Of a stretch of DNA of 64,000 nucleotides, positions 1-9,187 are shown piece by piece. Within the stretch, counting starts at the first letter, position 1; every line of letters begins with the position of its first letter. Both the position numbers and the translations under genes were made by a program. The stretch comes from a bacterium (lineage in GTDB: Bacteria > Orphanbacterota > Orphanbacteria > Orphanbacterales > Orphanbacteraceae): positions 41,663-105,662 of the forward strand of contig JALGYY010000048.1 in the NCBI GenBank assembly GCA_025782575.1, read 5' to 3'. A model generated the notes under the pieces. That model saw only the letters and a list, made by a program, of their open reading frames with translations, was not told where the DNA came from and did no database searches.

Positions 1-171
1 CTGATCGAACGCTGAAATTTGTGGTCCGGCCGATGGCGATCACCGAGCCACCGGAGGGATGAGCTACCTATGGCTCTTAGAAACTCGCCCGGGTTCCCCG
101 CTTGAGCAGTCTAACCACACAGTATGGTGCCGCCTCTATGAAAACGGAGTTTGTCGTCGGCGCGGTATCGG

Positions 172-949
172 CTAATTCCCCTTCTTTCTTCCGATCGGAA
201 GGATCATCGGGACCCGCCTCCGGTACTGCTCGTATCTCTCTCCGTGCAACGCCACCAGATCCGTTTCCTCGAACCGCGTGCCCATGAGAATGTAAGCCGT
301 CGTAGTAGCGACGAACAGGAAATGGCCCCAGGTCATGTGAGGCGTTGCCCAGAACGCGATGATGAAACCGAGCATGATCGGGTGTCGAACGTGCTTGTAG
401 AGACTCGTCTCTCGGAATTTCGGCTTCGTGTATGTTCCGGAAGCGAAGGAAAACCTGGCGCAGTCCGAAGAGGTCGAAGTGGTCGATCAAGAAGGTCGAT
501 AGAAGTACGAGCAACCAGCCCGCTACAAATACCACCCACAGGACCATCGCCAATGTGCCCGAGAGGTTCCAGACATCACCGCCGATCGGCTGCCACTCCC
601 AGAAAATCAGCAACAGAATCAAGCTGGTTAAGAGTACAAAGGTGCTTCTCTCGACCGACTTGGAAATGACTTTCGTCCATGCGGCCTTGAATCCCGGCCG
701 AGCCATGATGGTGTGCTGCACCGTGAAGATCGAGAGCCGTACGAGGTTTGTGATGATTGCCGCGCCGACTGCTCCGGCCGTCCCGCTGTCGACCCCCTTG
801 GGCACAAGAAAATTGCCCATAAAGCCGATCGCGTACAGGAACGACACCAGAAAGACGACGTAAGAGATGAGACCATACATGAGTGGGAGAAAACCCAATG
901 ATTCCTCCCCGTTCTGCACCTGATGGTGCGTAATCGCCAGGCCATCCAC
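172..949 (-). pseudogene. mddA: MddA-like methanethiol S-methyltransferase, frameshifted
   Basis: MddA-type enzymes are membrane methyltransferases that convert methanethiol to dimethyl sulfide. The N-terminal part (from a GTG at 949) has hydrophobic helices and the family segments TVQHTIMARPGFKAAWTK, VERSTFVLLTSL and IDHFDLFGLRQVFL. The C-terminal part, in another frame, continues with SLYKHVRHPIMLGFIIAFWA and EETDLVALHGERYEQYRRR. Joining them needs removal of one A on the coding strand at the TTT run 418-420. Without it the reading frame runs into unrelated sequence to position 77. The lesion is in a short homopolymer, so a sequencing error is as likely as a true pseudogene. Family assignment is strong; the start is uncertain because no clear ribosome site precedes the GTG. 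Confidence 0.75.
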
Positions 950-998
950 GGCCTTCGTTTAAATAATCACTCTCTCCACCGTGGCCCGTCAAGAACTC

Positions 999-1694
999 TC
1001 AGTTGCAGGGCAGACTGCAATTGGCAAATGGTATTGCGGAGCCGATACAGCTATGACCGCCACTAAGATGGGGCAGGTATTGAAATGTGTCGAAGAAGTT
1101 CACGACACCATCGCAATTGAAGTCCGCACAATAGCCGAACCCACTGGAGAGCTGCGGCAGGTATTTGAATGTGTCGAAGAAGTTCACCATGCCGTCGCCG
1201 GTAAAATCGGGCGATTTAATACAGAAATCACGTACACCCTGGCAGATCACTGTAGGGTTTCCACAAAGGGATACGACTGTCCAACTCATCGAGATACATC
1301 CGCAGCCGCCGCCACTGAACTTGATCCTCGCCTCGCCGACCGCGTCTGTGGTCGTGAAAATCACAAAGGATCCGGGCCCTGCGTTCGTATTGCATAGCCA
1401 GATGTTCGAAGGGCCGATGGTCGTATTCGGCAGACCGGTGAAATTGACACGAACCTCTAGTGTGCAATTGGTGCACGGAATGCCGGCTGCGCCGATTGCA
1501 AGAATGCGAAGCTCGATCAGGGATAAGTCGCCGGCAGGACACCAGACGAGGGTGGGAGGAATGACTGTCGGGCAAACGTCGTTGTCGATGATGGTTGCGG
1601 AGCAGATCGACGTCGCGGCGGCGGGTGGACACTGCGCAAGAACGACGGCGGGGAGCAAGAGAATGATCGCTACGAGAAAAGTCAATCGTTGCAC
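999..1694 (-). CDS. Secreted protein with two dockerin-like C-terminal repeats
   Basis: I chose the GTG at 1694 because an AAGGAGG site sits five bases upstream (1700-1706) and the first residues form a signal peptide (VQRLTFLVAIILLLPAVVLAQ). The mature part (about 210 residues) is cysteine-rich and starts with C-P-P-A-A-A-T. Near the end are two copies of a calcium-loop-like unit, DFTGDGMVNFFDTFKYLP and DFNCDGVVNFFDTFQYLP. They follow the D-x-N/T-x-D-G-x-V-N dockerin pattern, but with an unusual FFDTF core. The middle region resembles nothing I recognise. It is probably extracellular, with the paired loops acting as a protein-binding or Ca-binding end. It has neither the FlgD-like nor the WGxxK tail found elsewhere in this window. 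Confidence 0.8.
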   Translation of the reverse strand: MQRLTFLVAIILLLPAVVLAQCPPAAATSICSATIIDNDVCPTVIPPTLVWCPAGDLSLIELRILAIGAAGIPCTNCTLEVRVNFTGLPNTTIGPSNIWLCNTNAGPGSFVIFTTTDAVGEARIKFSGGGCGCISMSWTVVSLCGNPTVICQGVRDFCIKSPDFTGDGMVNFFDTFKYLPQLSSGFGYCADFNCDGVVNFFDTFQYLPHLSGGHSCIGSAIPFANCSLPCN

Positions 1695-1872
1695 GGGGAC
1701 CTCCTTAGGAATCTGTCCAAGGACGGGTAAGTGGTGGCGTATCGAATAGTAACACTTAGACATGCCGTACCGCAAGAAACCTTCTCTTCATTGCTGTATC
1801 CGATCGGGTAGGGGCTTTACTTCTTCGGGACGGTTCATTCGGCGCCACCCTTCATTTTCAATTCTGATCGAA

Positions 1873-2085
1873 TCAGCGGTTCAGTAGACCGCGCTGAATT
1901 CCCTCGCCAAGGCCGAACGTGGATCCGACAGTGCCGACAATGCTATCTTTGGTATCCAGAACGAGGGCCTGGTCCTCCGGAATGATGTCTTCCCCCGTTG
2001 TGCTCTCCCCTTCGATTCGCTTGACACGCGGTGGCGTTCGTCGGTGTGAGTCCTGTTTCACAGGGTGCCGTTTTGATTCAGTCAT
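1873..2085 (-). CDS. Small hypothetical protein coupled to the ABM gene
   Basis: This 70-residue polar protein (MTESKRHPVKQDSHRRTPP...) starts inside the end of the upstream monooxygenase gene: its ATG lies in ATGACTGA, an 8-base overlap that suggests translational coupling. It has a basic N-terminus and an acidic and glycine-containing C-terminus, with no membrane segment or motif I recognise. The overlap is the main reason to regard it as real. Function unknown. Confidence 0.45.
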   Translation of the reverse strand: MTESKRHPVKQDSHRRTPPRVKRIEGESTTGEDIIPEDQALVLDTKDSIVGTVGSTFGLGEGIQRGLLNR

Positions 2086-2434
2086 TTACATCAGTGCTCA
2101 GGAATACTTCATGGATCTCGAGTTTGCTCGGCCCGGAGAACATCTCCGCCGGCGCTCGATTCTTGTGAGCCTCAGCGAAGGCCGGGCTCTTGGTCCACGC
2201 GGTAAAATCATCGAGACCGCGCCACCAGGTCTTGATCTCGTAGAAACCTTCGATTTCGGAATCGTCGATAAATCCTCCCGATCCATGGTCAAAACTCATC
2301 GGCCTCGGTCGGTGGACTTCGTTCCGGATAAAACCTGGTGCTCGATCGACGAGGTGAACTCGCTTCCTGAATCGATCCTCAAAATCAGCCTCGTAACCTT
2401 CGGCCACTGGAATACGATTTGTGACGACGATCAT
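2078..2434 (-). CDS. Antibiotic biosynthesis monooxygenase (ABM) family, HmoA/IsdG-like
   Basis: This 118-residue single ABM fold (ferredoxin-like) protein opens with IVVTNRIPVAEGYEADFEDRF. It carries VDRAPGFIRNEVHRP, the tryptophan-rich strand YEIKTWW, the FTAWTKSPAFAEAHKN helix and a closing LEIHEV strand. In this family these features go with cofactor-free monooxygenases or heme-degrading HmoA/IsdG enzymes, and the asparagine and histidine in these positions fit the latter. A good AAGGAG site precedes the ATG. It is the first gene of a two-gene unit with the small coupled ORF. A family A repeat with its promoter-like edge ends only 27 bases upstream. Substrate is inferred, not shown. Confidence 0.8.
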   Translation of the reverse strand: MIVVTNRIPVAEGYEADFEDRFRKRVHLVDRAPGFIRNEVHRPRPMSFDHGSGGFIDDSEIEGFYEIKTWWRGLDDFTAWTKSPAFAEAHKNRAPAEMFSGPSKLEIHEVFLSTDVND

Positions 2435-2460
2435 GATTTCTCCTTAACGATCTCAGAACC

Positions 2461-2544
2461 CTGTGGCTTCAGTCAATCTCGCCGGCACTGGCCTGTTTGA
2501 TCCTATCCGAGCGCGGCTCACGATTGATTCCACGATACCACAAC
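2461..2544 (-). repeat. Family A promoter-proximal repeat (copy A8)
   Basis: Read on the minus strand it begins TTGTGGTATCGTGGAATCAA and aligns along its length with the less diverged copies at 53791, 56832 and 58784, with substitutions and small indels. It ends 27 bases before the ABM start codon. TATCGT preceded by TGTGG resembles an extended -10 element. Confidence 0.55.
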
Positions 2545-2668
2545 CAATCTCTGGTATATATAATAGGTGTGCAAACAAGAGCAATCATGCCTGAAAATGT
2601 CCTCTAATTCTGGGGGGAAGGTCCCATCAATTCTGGAACCGTACAGCTATCCATGAGGGCTCCTGCCG

Positions 2669-4924
2669 GTGATCGGTAGAATGCTCGGCCACTACAGGAT
2701 CGAAAAACAATTGGGATCGGGTGGTATGGGTGTGGTTTATCGCGCTCGGGACACGCGCCTGCAACGGCCGGTGGCAATCAAGCTGATTACCGGGCACGAA
2801 TTGTCCGAAGCGGCTCAGGCTTTGATCCTCAAGGAAGCGCGGACAGCTTCGTCGTTGAACCATCCGAACATCTGTACGGTACACGAGGTCGGCTAGACAG
2901 AATCGAACGCCTACATCGTCATGGAACTTGTCGAAGGGGTCAATCTCGATGATGTGATTCCCCCATCGGGCATGGAGGAGGAGGACCTCATCTCGCTCGG
3001 CGGGCAACTGGCGGACGCCCTGGCCCACGCCCACGAACGTGGGATCGTTCATCGAGACCTTAAGAGCTCGAATGTGATCGTGACGATAGAGGGACGATTG
3101 AAGGTGCTCGATTTCGGCCTCGCCGAACGACTGAAGGAGAGCGACCCGGACTCGATAGAAACCGAGCTTCTCGAAACGAGACCCACGGCGGGGTCGATTG
3201 CCGGCACTCTGCACTACATGTCCCCCGAAATTTTGAGCGGGCATTCGGTGGATTTCCGGGGCGACGTCTGGGCGGCCGGTGTCGTGCTCTATGAGATGGC
3301 GACCGGTCACTTACCCTTTCGGGGCAATACGACATTTGAGGTGAGCTCGGCGATTCTTCGAGAGGTTACACCGTCCCTTCCCTCCCATGTACCGTTCGGC
3401 GTTCGGCGTATCATCGAGCAGTGCCTCCAGAAGGATCCTGCGCTCAGATATGCTGCTGGGGACGAGCTCAAGACAGCGCTCGAAACAACCGGATCCGGGG
3501 CCGAGAGTGAACGTCCTCCTGCACGTTCGGGATTCCCGGTAATCCGGGCACTCGTCGTACTTCCCCTGGAAAACTTGTCCGGAGACGAAAGCCAGGACTA
3601 CTTCGCTGACGGGATGACCGAAGCGATCACCGCTCGAGTTGCAAGGCTCGGTAAGCTACGGGTGATTTCGCGGACGTCGGCCATGCAGTACAAAGGGACG
3701 CGAAAGCCGTTACCGGTGATCGCCCGGGAGCTCGGCGTCGACACTGTGGTCGAGGGTTCCGTTGTGCGATCCGGAGACCGCGTTCGGATTACCGCCCAGC
3801 TCATCCGGGCAGAGACGGATGAACACCTCTGGGGGGAGACCTATGATCGCGATCTTCACGATATTCTGGAACTCCAGGCGGATGTGTCAAAAGCAATCGT
3901 GGAGAAGATCCAGGTCAGGCTGACCGCGAAGGAACGTGCACAACTCTCGGCCGCGAGCCGGGTGGAACCAAAGGCGTACGAAGAATACCTGAAAGGGCGG
4001 TATGCCTGGGGGAAGCGAACGAGAGATGGTCTGAAGCAGGGGATCACGCACTATCGAAAGGCGATCGACATCGACCCGACTTACGCTCTCGCCTACGCGG
4101 GACTCGCCGAATGTTACAACGTCCTGGGCTTCCAGGGGACGGTCTCCCCTCGCGACTCTTTCTCTCCGGCGGCTGCGGCGGCGAGGAAGGCGCTCGAGAT
4201 CGACGACTCCCTCGCAGAAGCCCATTACTCCCTCGGCTACGCCTCGCTTCACTACCGCTGGAATTGGAAAGAGGCGGGCGACTCGTTTCTTGCGGGGCTC
4301 CGGCTCGACCCGAGCTACCCGACGGGGCATCATTGGTACGCCCTCTACCTGGCAGGACTGGAACGGCGCGAAGAGGCTCTCGCCGAGCTCGAGAAAGCAA
4401 CTGAGCTGGACCCGCTTTCGGTGATCATCCGTACGGCATACGCCTGGGTTCATCACTTGTTTCGTGAATTTGACGTCGCGATCGACATGTACGACAAAGC
4501 TCTGGATATGAATCCCGAGTTTTGGGCGGCACGCCTGTTCCGCGGTGTTGCCTATGTGGACAGCTTAAGTTTCGACAAAGCCCTGGCGGCGCTCCCGTCC
4601 GTACTCGACGCCTTCGGAAGAGAGGCTACGGTGATCGGGATATACGGTTACGCGCTCGGGAAGGCTGGCGACAAAGTGAAGGCTCTGGAGTGCCTGCGCG
4701 AACTCGAGGATATTTCCCGGCGGCAATACGTACGCCCGAATGAGTTCGCACGGGTCCACATCGGCCTCGGGGAGACGGACAAGGCAATTGCCTGGCTCGA
4801 GAGAGCATTCGAGGAAGGGGGAAACGGCCTCAACTACATGCACCTCGAGCCCTTCTACGATTCCCTCCGGGACGATGTCCGGTTTCAGGCGCTTGTCAGC
4901 CGCGTACTGGAAACACGATTGTAG
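2669..4924 (+). pseudogene. Ser/Thr protein kinase with TolB-like and TPR domains, interrupted by an amber codon
   Basis: The N-lobe (75 residues from the GTG at 2669) has the glycine loop GSGGMGVVYRARD and VAIKL. TAG at 2894-2896 follows NICTVHEVG, and the same frame resumes with TESNAYIVMELVEG. No bases are lost, so a single GAG-to-TAG change would explain it. The rest has HRDLKSSN, DFG and the activation segment, then a TolB-like/FlgO-like region (LPLENLSGDESQDYFADGMT) and several TPRs to residue ~750. Such kinases are cytoplasmic regulators in soil bacteria. Unless the amber codon is suppressed, only a lobe-less 667-residue fragment (from the ATG at 2921) could be made. The alternative start at 2681 loses only four residues. 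Confidence 0.85.
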
Positions 4925-5468
4925 CTGGACTCATGTCCATTCACCGGGTTCCTTGCAGATCCGGACAGGCACCAGCCCGTCGCCCCCCCGGTTTGTCACG
5001 AGAGCCGGATTGAGTTATGATGACTGTGTAATTTGAATCGAAGCGTCCATGGAGACGGAACCCTCGGCATAGCCCTTGCATCTTGCCCACCACGAACCCC
5101 GGCTGAGATTTCACGCAACTCCCAGCGGAACTTCGCGATAACAAAAAGTGAGCGGTTGGAATCGGGGCGGTCACGTCCGCGAAAAGGTGACGGTCCACAT
5201 TCTAAAAAGTGTCGCTCCCCGAATTGCACGTGAACTGCATACACTTCGGAACCACTCAGCGAAAGGAGGCCGCACTTTCGATCGAGTAGAGTCACCACCA
5301 TAAAGTCAGATCCCATCATTTTAGACGGCGGACTTGTACGTGGGCGAGCGAATGTTCCGGTTTTTCCGTTTGCTTCCCTGCACTGTTTCGTTCCCGGGAA
5401 ACATGGTGTCCGACACCCGGAGATTACTTTGTCGGATTGATTGGCCAGCAATTCCAGGAGACAATACG
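4925..5468. other. Intergenic stretch without recognisable gene
   Basis: 544 bases between the kinase and the LysM gene. No ORF here has a plausible start site or family resemblance. I saw no strong hairpin with a T run and no copy of the dispersed repeats. The only useful signal is the GGAG at 5457-5460 that serves the next gene. Confidence 0.5.
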
Positions 5469-7154
5469 ATGCCTACACCAGTAGGAAGCGCCGGTGGCCA
5501 GCCCGCCAACACACAAGAGACGAAGAAAACGGTGGCGCGCCAAGGCCAGACCCTGAAGCAGATCGCCAACCAGAACGGCACTACCGAGGCGGAGCTGCTC
5601 AAGGCAAATCCGCACTTGAAAGATACGAAGCTCCAGGGGGGGATGGAGATCCGGCTCCCCGACTCTGAAGGGAGGAAGTCCCCGGACAAGGGCAGCACGA
5701 CCGCAAAACCAGCCGGCCATTTGATCGACCTCCACCCCAAGGTTGGTCCGGATCGAGCCCGTGTCGACAGGATTCTGGGAAAAGGACAATTGTTGCAGAC
5801 CCCATCCGCTGATGGCGTCCGCACGGTGCAGATGAACGCTTCGGCCAAGGTCGAGCCTCAGCACCTCGACAAGGACTACCTCCTCGATCTAGCGGACAAG
5901 TCCCCGAAGGAGCTCCAGAGCTGGTATGGGACAGCCTCGGATTCGTTGAAACGCAGGGTCCAGGGAACCTTCTCGAAAGTCGATGGGTCGAAGCTGCCCC
6001 CAAGTGAAAGATCGAAGCTGCAGAAGCTCGGGAAAGACTTGAATCGCATTCAGCAGAAGCACAACCAGAAATGGACCGCCGACCATTACGGAAAAATGAC
6101 GGAGCGGGAGATCATCAACGAACTCCAGAACAAGTCGCCGCGACAGATCGTGGAAGATCTAGGGTATCTCAGCACCGGCAGCACCAAGGGCGGAAAGCAG
6201 GTTCGGCAGAAGTTCGTTAATGCGCTCGAGAGAGGGATGCGGACCCGGCAATCGGGAACCTCGCCAAGCATCAGTTACCCCATGATCAGCCCGGGACATA
6301 TTTACGAGGCGGCAGCCAATTACAGCGGCCCCGGATCCGCGCTCGTGAAGGCCGAGAGCGCCAGAATGCTCTACAACAACACCGACAAAGCAGCAGAAAG
6401 GAAATTTCCTGATCCCGACCCCAAGATCAAGCAGGGCGGTGCCATGGGGAAGAGAATGTACGCCGCCCGGATGAAGGAGATCGTCGAGGATCGAACAATA
6501 TTCATGAGAGCCGAACTCGCGAAAGCTGCTCCTACATTAAAGCGGCTCATGGGTACTGACCCGACCGGCTTCGTCAAGATTATGGAAAACTGGAACGATG
6601 GCGCCAAGGTCTTCCCCGAGATCCTCACCGCCGTCGCGCGCAGCGAGTACAAAAAAGATCCTAAGAAGGGTGCGGAGTTCATCGGCAATATCATCGGAGC
6701 AACAGCCGCGGAATTCGGAAAGTCGGTCGCCAGTTCGAATTATAAAAAGGCGAATACCATGGGCAACGACCTCGGGTTTGTTCTGGGCGCGGCGGAAGTC
6801 GCGATCGGAAACATCGCCAAGGAAGAGAACGCCAAAGTCGACTTCGGAAAGGACGTGATCGGCTTCGCTACCAGAATGATCAAGAAGAGCGGAATCCCCG
6901 GTGCGAGTCAGATCGCGGAGATCACCGACAATATCATCGATGACATGGCGAAGCGTGAAAAGGGCCAGGTGGACAGCTGGAGGGATACGATTTTCTTCGG
7001 CTTCAAAGCTCTGATTGTCGAAACGTACGACAAGGTGAGTCCAAACGCCGGCTATGCCATGGGCAGCCCCGAGGGCATAATCCACGAGGAGAACAAGGAC
7101 GTCTACAAAACCGGATATCAGGAGCGCTACAGGGAGGTCAAGAAGGGTTATTAG
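5469..7154 (+). CDS. LysM-domain protein of unknown function
   Basis: The frame is open from 5334, but the start is probably the ATG at 5469, with GGAG eight bases before it; this gives 561 residues. Residues ~20-64 form one LysM peptidoglycan-binding module (VARQGQTLKQIANQNGTTEA ... GGMEIRLP). The remainder is helical and charged. It includes LLDLADKSPKELQSWYG and an alanine/glycine-rich C-terminal half (GAEFIGNIIGATAAEFGKSV). It has no signal peptide or obvious catalytic motif. A LysM at the N-terminus without a Sec signal is seen in proteins exported by specialised machines and in spore or phage proteins, so an exported effector-like role is possible but not shown. No secretion genes adjoin it. 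Confidence 0.65.
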   Translation: MPTPVGSAGGQPANTQETKKTVARQGQTLKQIANQNGTTEAELLKANPHLKDTKLQGGMEIRLPDSEGRKSPDKGSTTAKPAGHLIDLHPKVGPDRARVDRILGKGQLLQTPSADGVRTVQMNASAKVEPQHLDKDYLLDLADKSPKELQSWYGTASDSLKRRVQGTFSKVDGSKLPPSERSKLQKLGKDLNRIQQKHNQKWTADHYGKMTEREIINELQNKSPRQIVEDLGYLSTGSTKGGKQVRQKFVNALERGMRTRQSGTSPSISYPMISPGHIYEAAANYSGPGSALVKAESARMLYNNTDKAAERKFPDPDPKIKQGGAMGKRMYAARMKEIVEDRTIFMRAELAKAAPTLKRLMGTDPTGFVKIMENWNDGAKVFPEILTAVARSEYKKDPKKGAEFIGNIIGATAAEFGKSVASSNYKKANTMGNDLGFVLGAAEVAIGNIAKEENAKVDFGKDVIGFATRMIKKSGIPGASQIAEITDNIIDDMAKREKGQVDSWRDTIFFGFKALIVETYDKVSPNAGYAMGSPEGIIHEENKDVYKTGYQERYREVKKGY

Positions 7155-7223
7155 CCTGTAGCGGGTCATCGTAGACGGGACGGAGTCAAGCGAAGAGTTA
7201 GCCCCTAATTAAGGAGTTAGCAA

Positions 7224-7739
7224 ATGCGTAGCTTCCAATCACTGCTCTACGGACTCGCCGCGATCCTAGTCTTTTGTGCCCCACTCCTTGCAGAGATTGA
7301 GCAAATTCCGGTCGTTCGGTTGAGTGCCGATACTGAGGTTGCGGCTACTCCCGAACAAGTATGGAATTTCATGACTTCCGGGAAAAACCTGGTCACATGG
7401 TGCCCGTACTGGAAAACTCCCGACAACGCCAAGATCAGTATCACGTCCGTAGGTGATGTTCTCGACTTTACAGACGATTGGGGCAACGGTGGCCGGTCTG
7501 TCATTACCTTTTTGAATGCCCCTACGGAACTCCGGGTAGCCCATGAGCCAACTAATGGATCGTACATATGCCAAGCTCGTTTGATCCTGGAAGCAACCGA
7601 GTCGGGAACGAAAGTCCTCTACATCGAGCAGTACACCGATGAGAGCACTCCCGAAGAACTGGAATCGACCGCTGCCACGATGGAAACGGCGATGCGCCAA
7701 ACGCTTGAAACACTCCGGAGTGGAATCGAAGCGCAATAG
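7224..7739 (+). CDS. Secreted SRPBCC (START-like) domain protein
   Basis: An AAGGAG site seven bases before the ATG and a clear signal peptide (SFQSLLYGLAAILVFCAPLLA) support this start. The mature ~150 residues match the SRPBCC/polyketide-cyclase fold: VAATPEQVWNFMTSGKNLVTWCP at the front, a beta-rich middle (DVLDFTDDWGNGGRSVITF) and a long C-terminal helix (ESTAATMETAMRQTLETLRS). Family members bind hydrophobic ligands in a deep cavity. Export to the periplasm is less common for this fold. Ligand unknown; it stands alone between convergent and unrelated genes. Confidence 0.75.
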   Translation: MRSFQSLLYGLAAILVFCAPLLAEIEQIPVVRLSADTEVAATPEQVWNFMTSGKNLVTWCPYWKTPDNAKISITSVGDVLDFTDDWGNGGRSVITFLNAPTELRVAHEPTNGSYICQARLILEATESGTKVLYIEQYTDESTPEELESTAATMETAMRQTLETLRSGIEAQ

Positions 7740-7895
7740 GCGAATCAGTTCACAGGGAGACACCGTCGTTTTCGGGGCCTATCGCAGTCAATCTTTGGCC
7801 GGCATGCTGAGACTCAGAGACTCGTGTGAATAACCTCGGAATGCGCTAAGAGAGTTTAGTGATCAATCCGGCACCCGTCTCGTCCTCCGTACCTC

Positions 7896-9094
7896 CTACC
7901 GAAACATCCCCTTCACTGCTCCCCAGTTCGTATGCTCCACCGCTGTAGTTCCCCCGCACACAACGTCGAGCGCGCCAATCAAACCATACGCAGCGCCGTC
8001 GGGATGATTGCCGGGTGCGCAGGGTGAGTTGCTGTGGAGGGTGAAGTCACCATTAGGTGCATCACAGAAAAGCGGATCGCTTGAAAAGTTGTCGTTCGCG
8101 CCATTCTGTCATTGGCGAACCCTTCTGTGAACCTGCAGTTTTGAACGGTTGGCGATGATCCAAACGCACTGACCCCGCCACCGTTATTGGCTCTGTTCCC
8201 TGCAAACGTACAGACATCGATCACCGGCGCAGAGTTCAACGTGCATAGGACGGCTCCCCCGTAAGCCGCTGCAACATTGTCTGTCAGCAGGCAGGAATTT
8301 ATGTTGCCGGCCGAGTTGCGGACATAAATTGCTCCGCCTCCCCCTCCCGCCGTGTTGGCGGCCATCTCGCAGTCCTCGACCGTCACGTCCGACAGTACCC
8401 AGGTCGCGATCGCTCCACCGCCAGTGCCTGCCATGTTCCCTGTAAACGTGCAGCCGATGATGTTGGCTGTTGATGCATGTCCGAGAAACCCTGCGCCTGA
8501 GAGCCCGGATTCGTTGTTATTAAAATTACAGTCTTCGACTAAAGGGGAGGATTCATGAGAGTCGATTCCCCCACCATGCTCGCCGACTATGTTGCCTACA
8601 AAATCGCAGTTCCTGATCGTGGCGTCCGAGCCAAGTCGAAGACCGATGCCCCCGCCTCGTAACGCCGAGTTTCCCTGGAACAGACAATCCTCGATGGTCG
8701 GACTCGATGCGTTGGTACAGAATACTCCGCCACCGTAGAGGACCGTGGTGCCACCAGTGATGGTGAGGCCGATGATTCTGGACCCACCCCCCTCGCCATT
8801 TTGCAGAATGAATCCGCGACCGAGGCCGGCAGCATCGACCGTTGTCAAGGCCGCACCGCTTTCGGAAATGACCGTGACCGCCTTGCCCTGGAAGTCAATG
8901 TCGCGGTTCCCAACTCCGGTATGGGTTCCCGCGGCTACCAGAACGGTGTCACCGTTTGATACCGAATCAATCCCTGCTTGAATCGTCGGGGCATCGCCAG
9001 TTCCGTCGGTGAGGATGTATCAGGTAGCTGCGTGCGCACCCGATACAGAAAAGACAATGGCGATCAGGGTATGGATGATGGTAGAAAGGCGCAT
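7896..9094 (-). pseudogene. Parallel beta-helix secreted protein, decayed
   Basis: The ATG at 9094 has a GAGGTAAG site upstream and a signal peptide ending GAHAA. A TGA at 9020-9022 follows at once, in the position where the related genes at 25293 and 28471 have TGG (TW-x-I/V-L/M-P-D). The same frame then reads YILTDGTGDAPTIQAGIDS and many glycine-rich right-handed helix turns (GGGIDSHESSPLVEDCNF). Near 8100-8115 the frame changes: the last helix turn jumps to QNGANDNFSSDPLFCDAPNG in another frame, so a segment was deleted. The tail VEHTNWGAVKGMFR ends at 7896. Three lesions make a true pseudogene likely. The intact paralogue type is surface-exposed. Confidence 0.75.
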
Positions 9095-9144
9095 GATCTT
9101 ACCTCGTAGCTGGAGACCAGAATGTGCCGGGGGCTACTTTATCC

Positions 9145-9155
9145 AGTATATCACA
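9145..9155 (-). promoter_or_regulatory. Extended -10-like promoter of the beta-helix gene
   Basis: On the minus strand the sequence is TGTGATATACT, an extended -10 (TG-n-TATACT), with CCCGGCACATTC about 15 bases downstream. The same arrangement precedes the genes starting at 27998 and 29523. No good -35 was seen. Confidence 0.4.
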
Positions 9156-9187
9156 GAAGAAGGGGGGCGTCTGAATCACCGACCGTG

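Noticed and set aside
4111..4404. Open frames overlapping the kinase TPR region
   Set aside because: Arg/Pro-rich shadows of the kinase coding frame without start signals.
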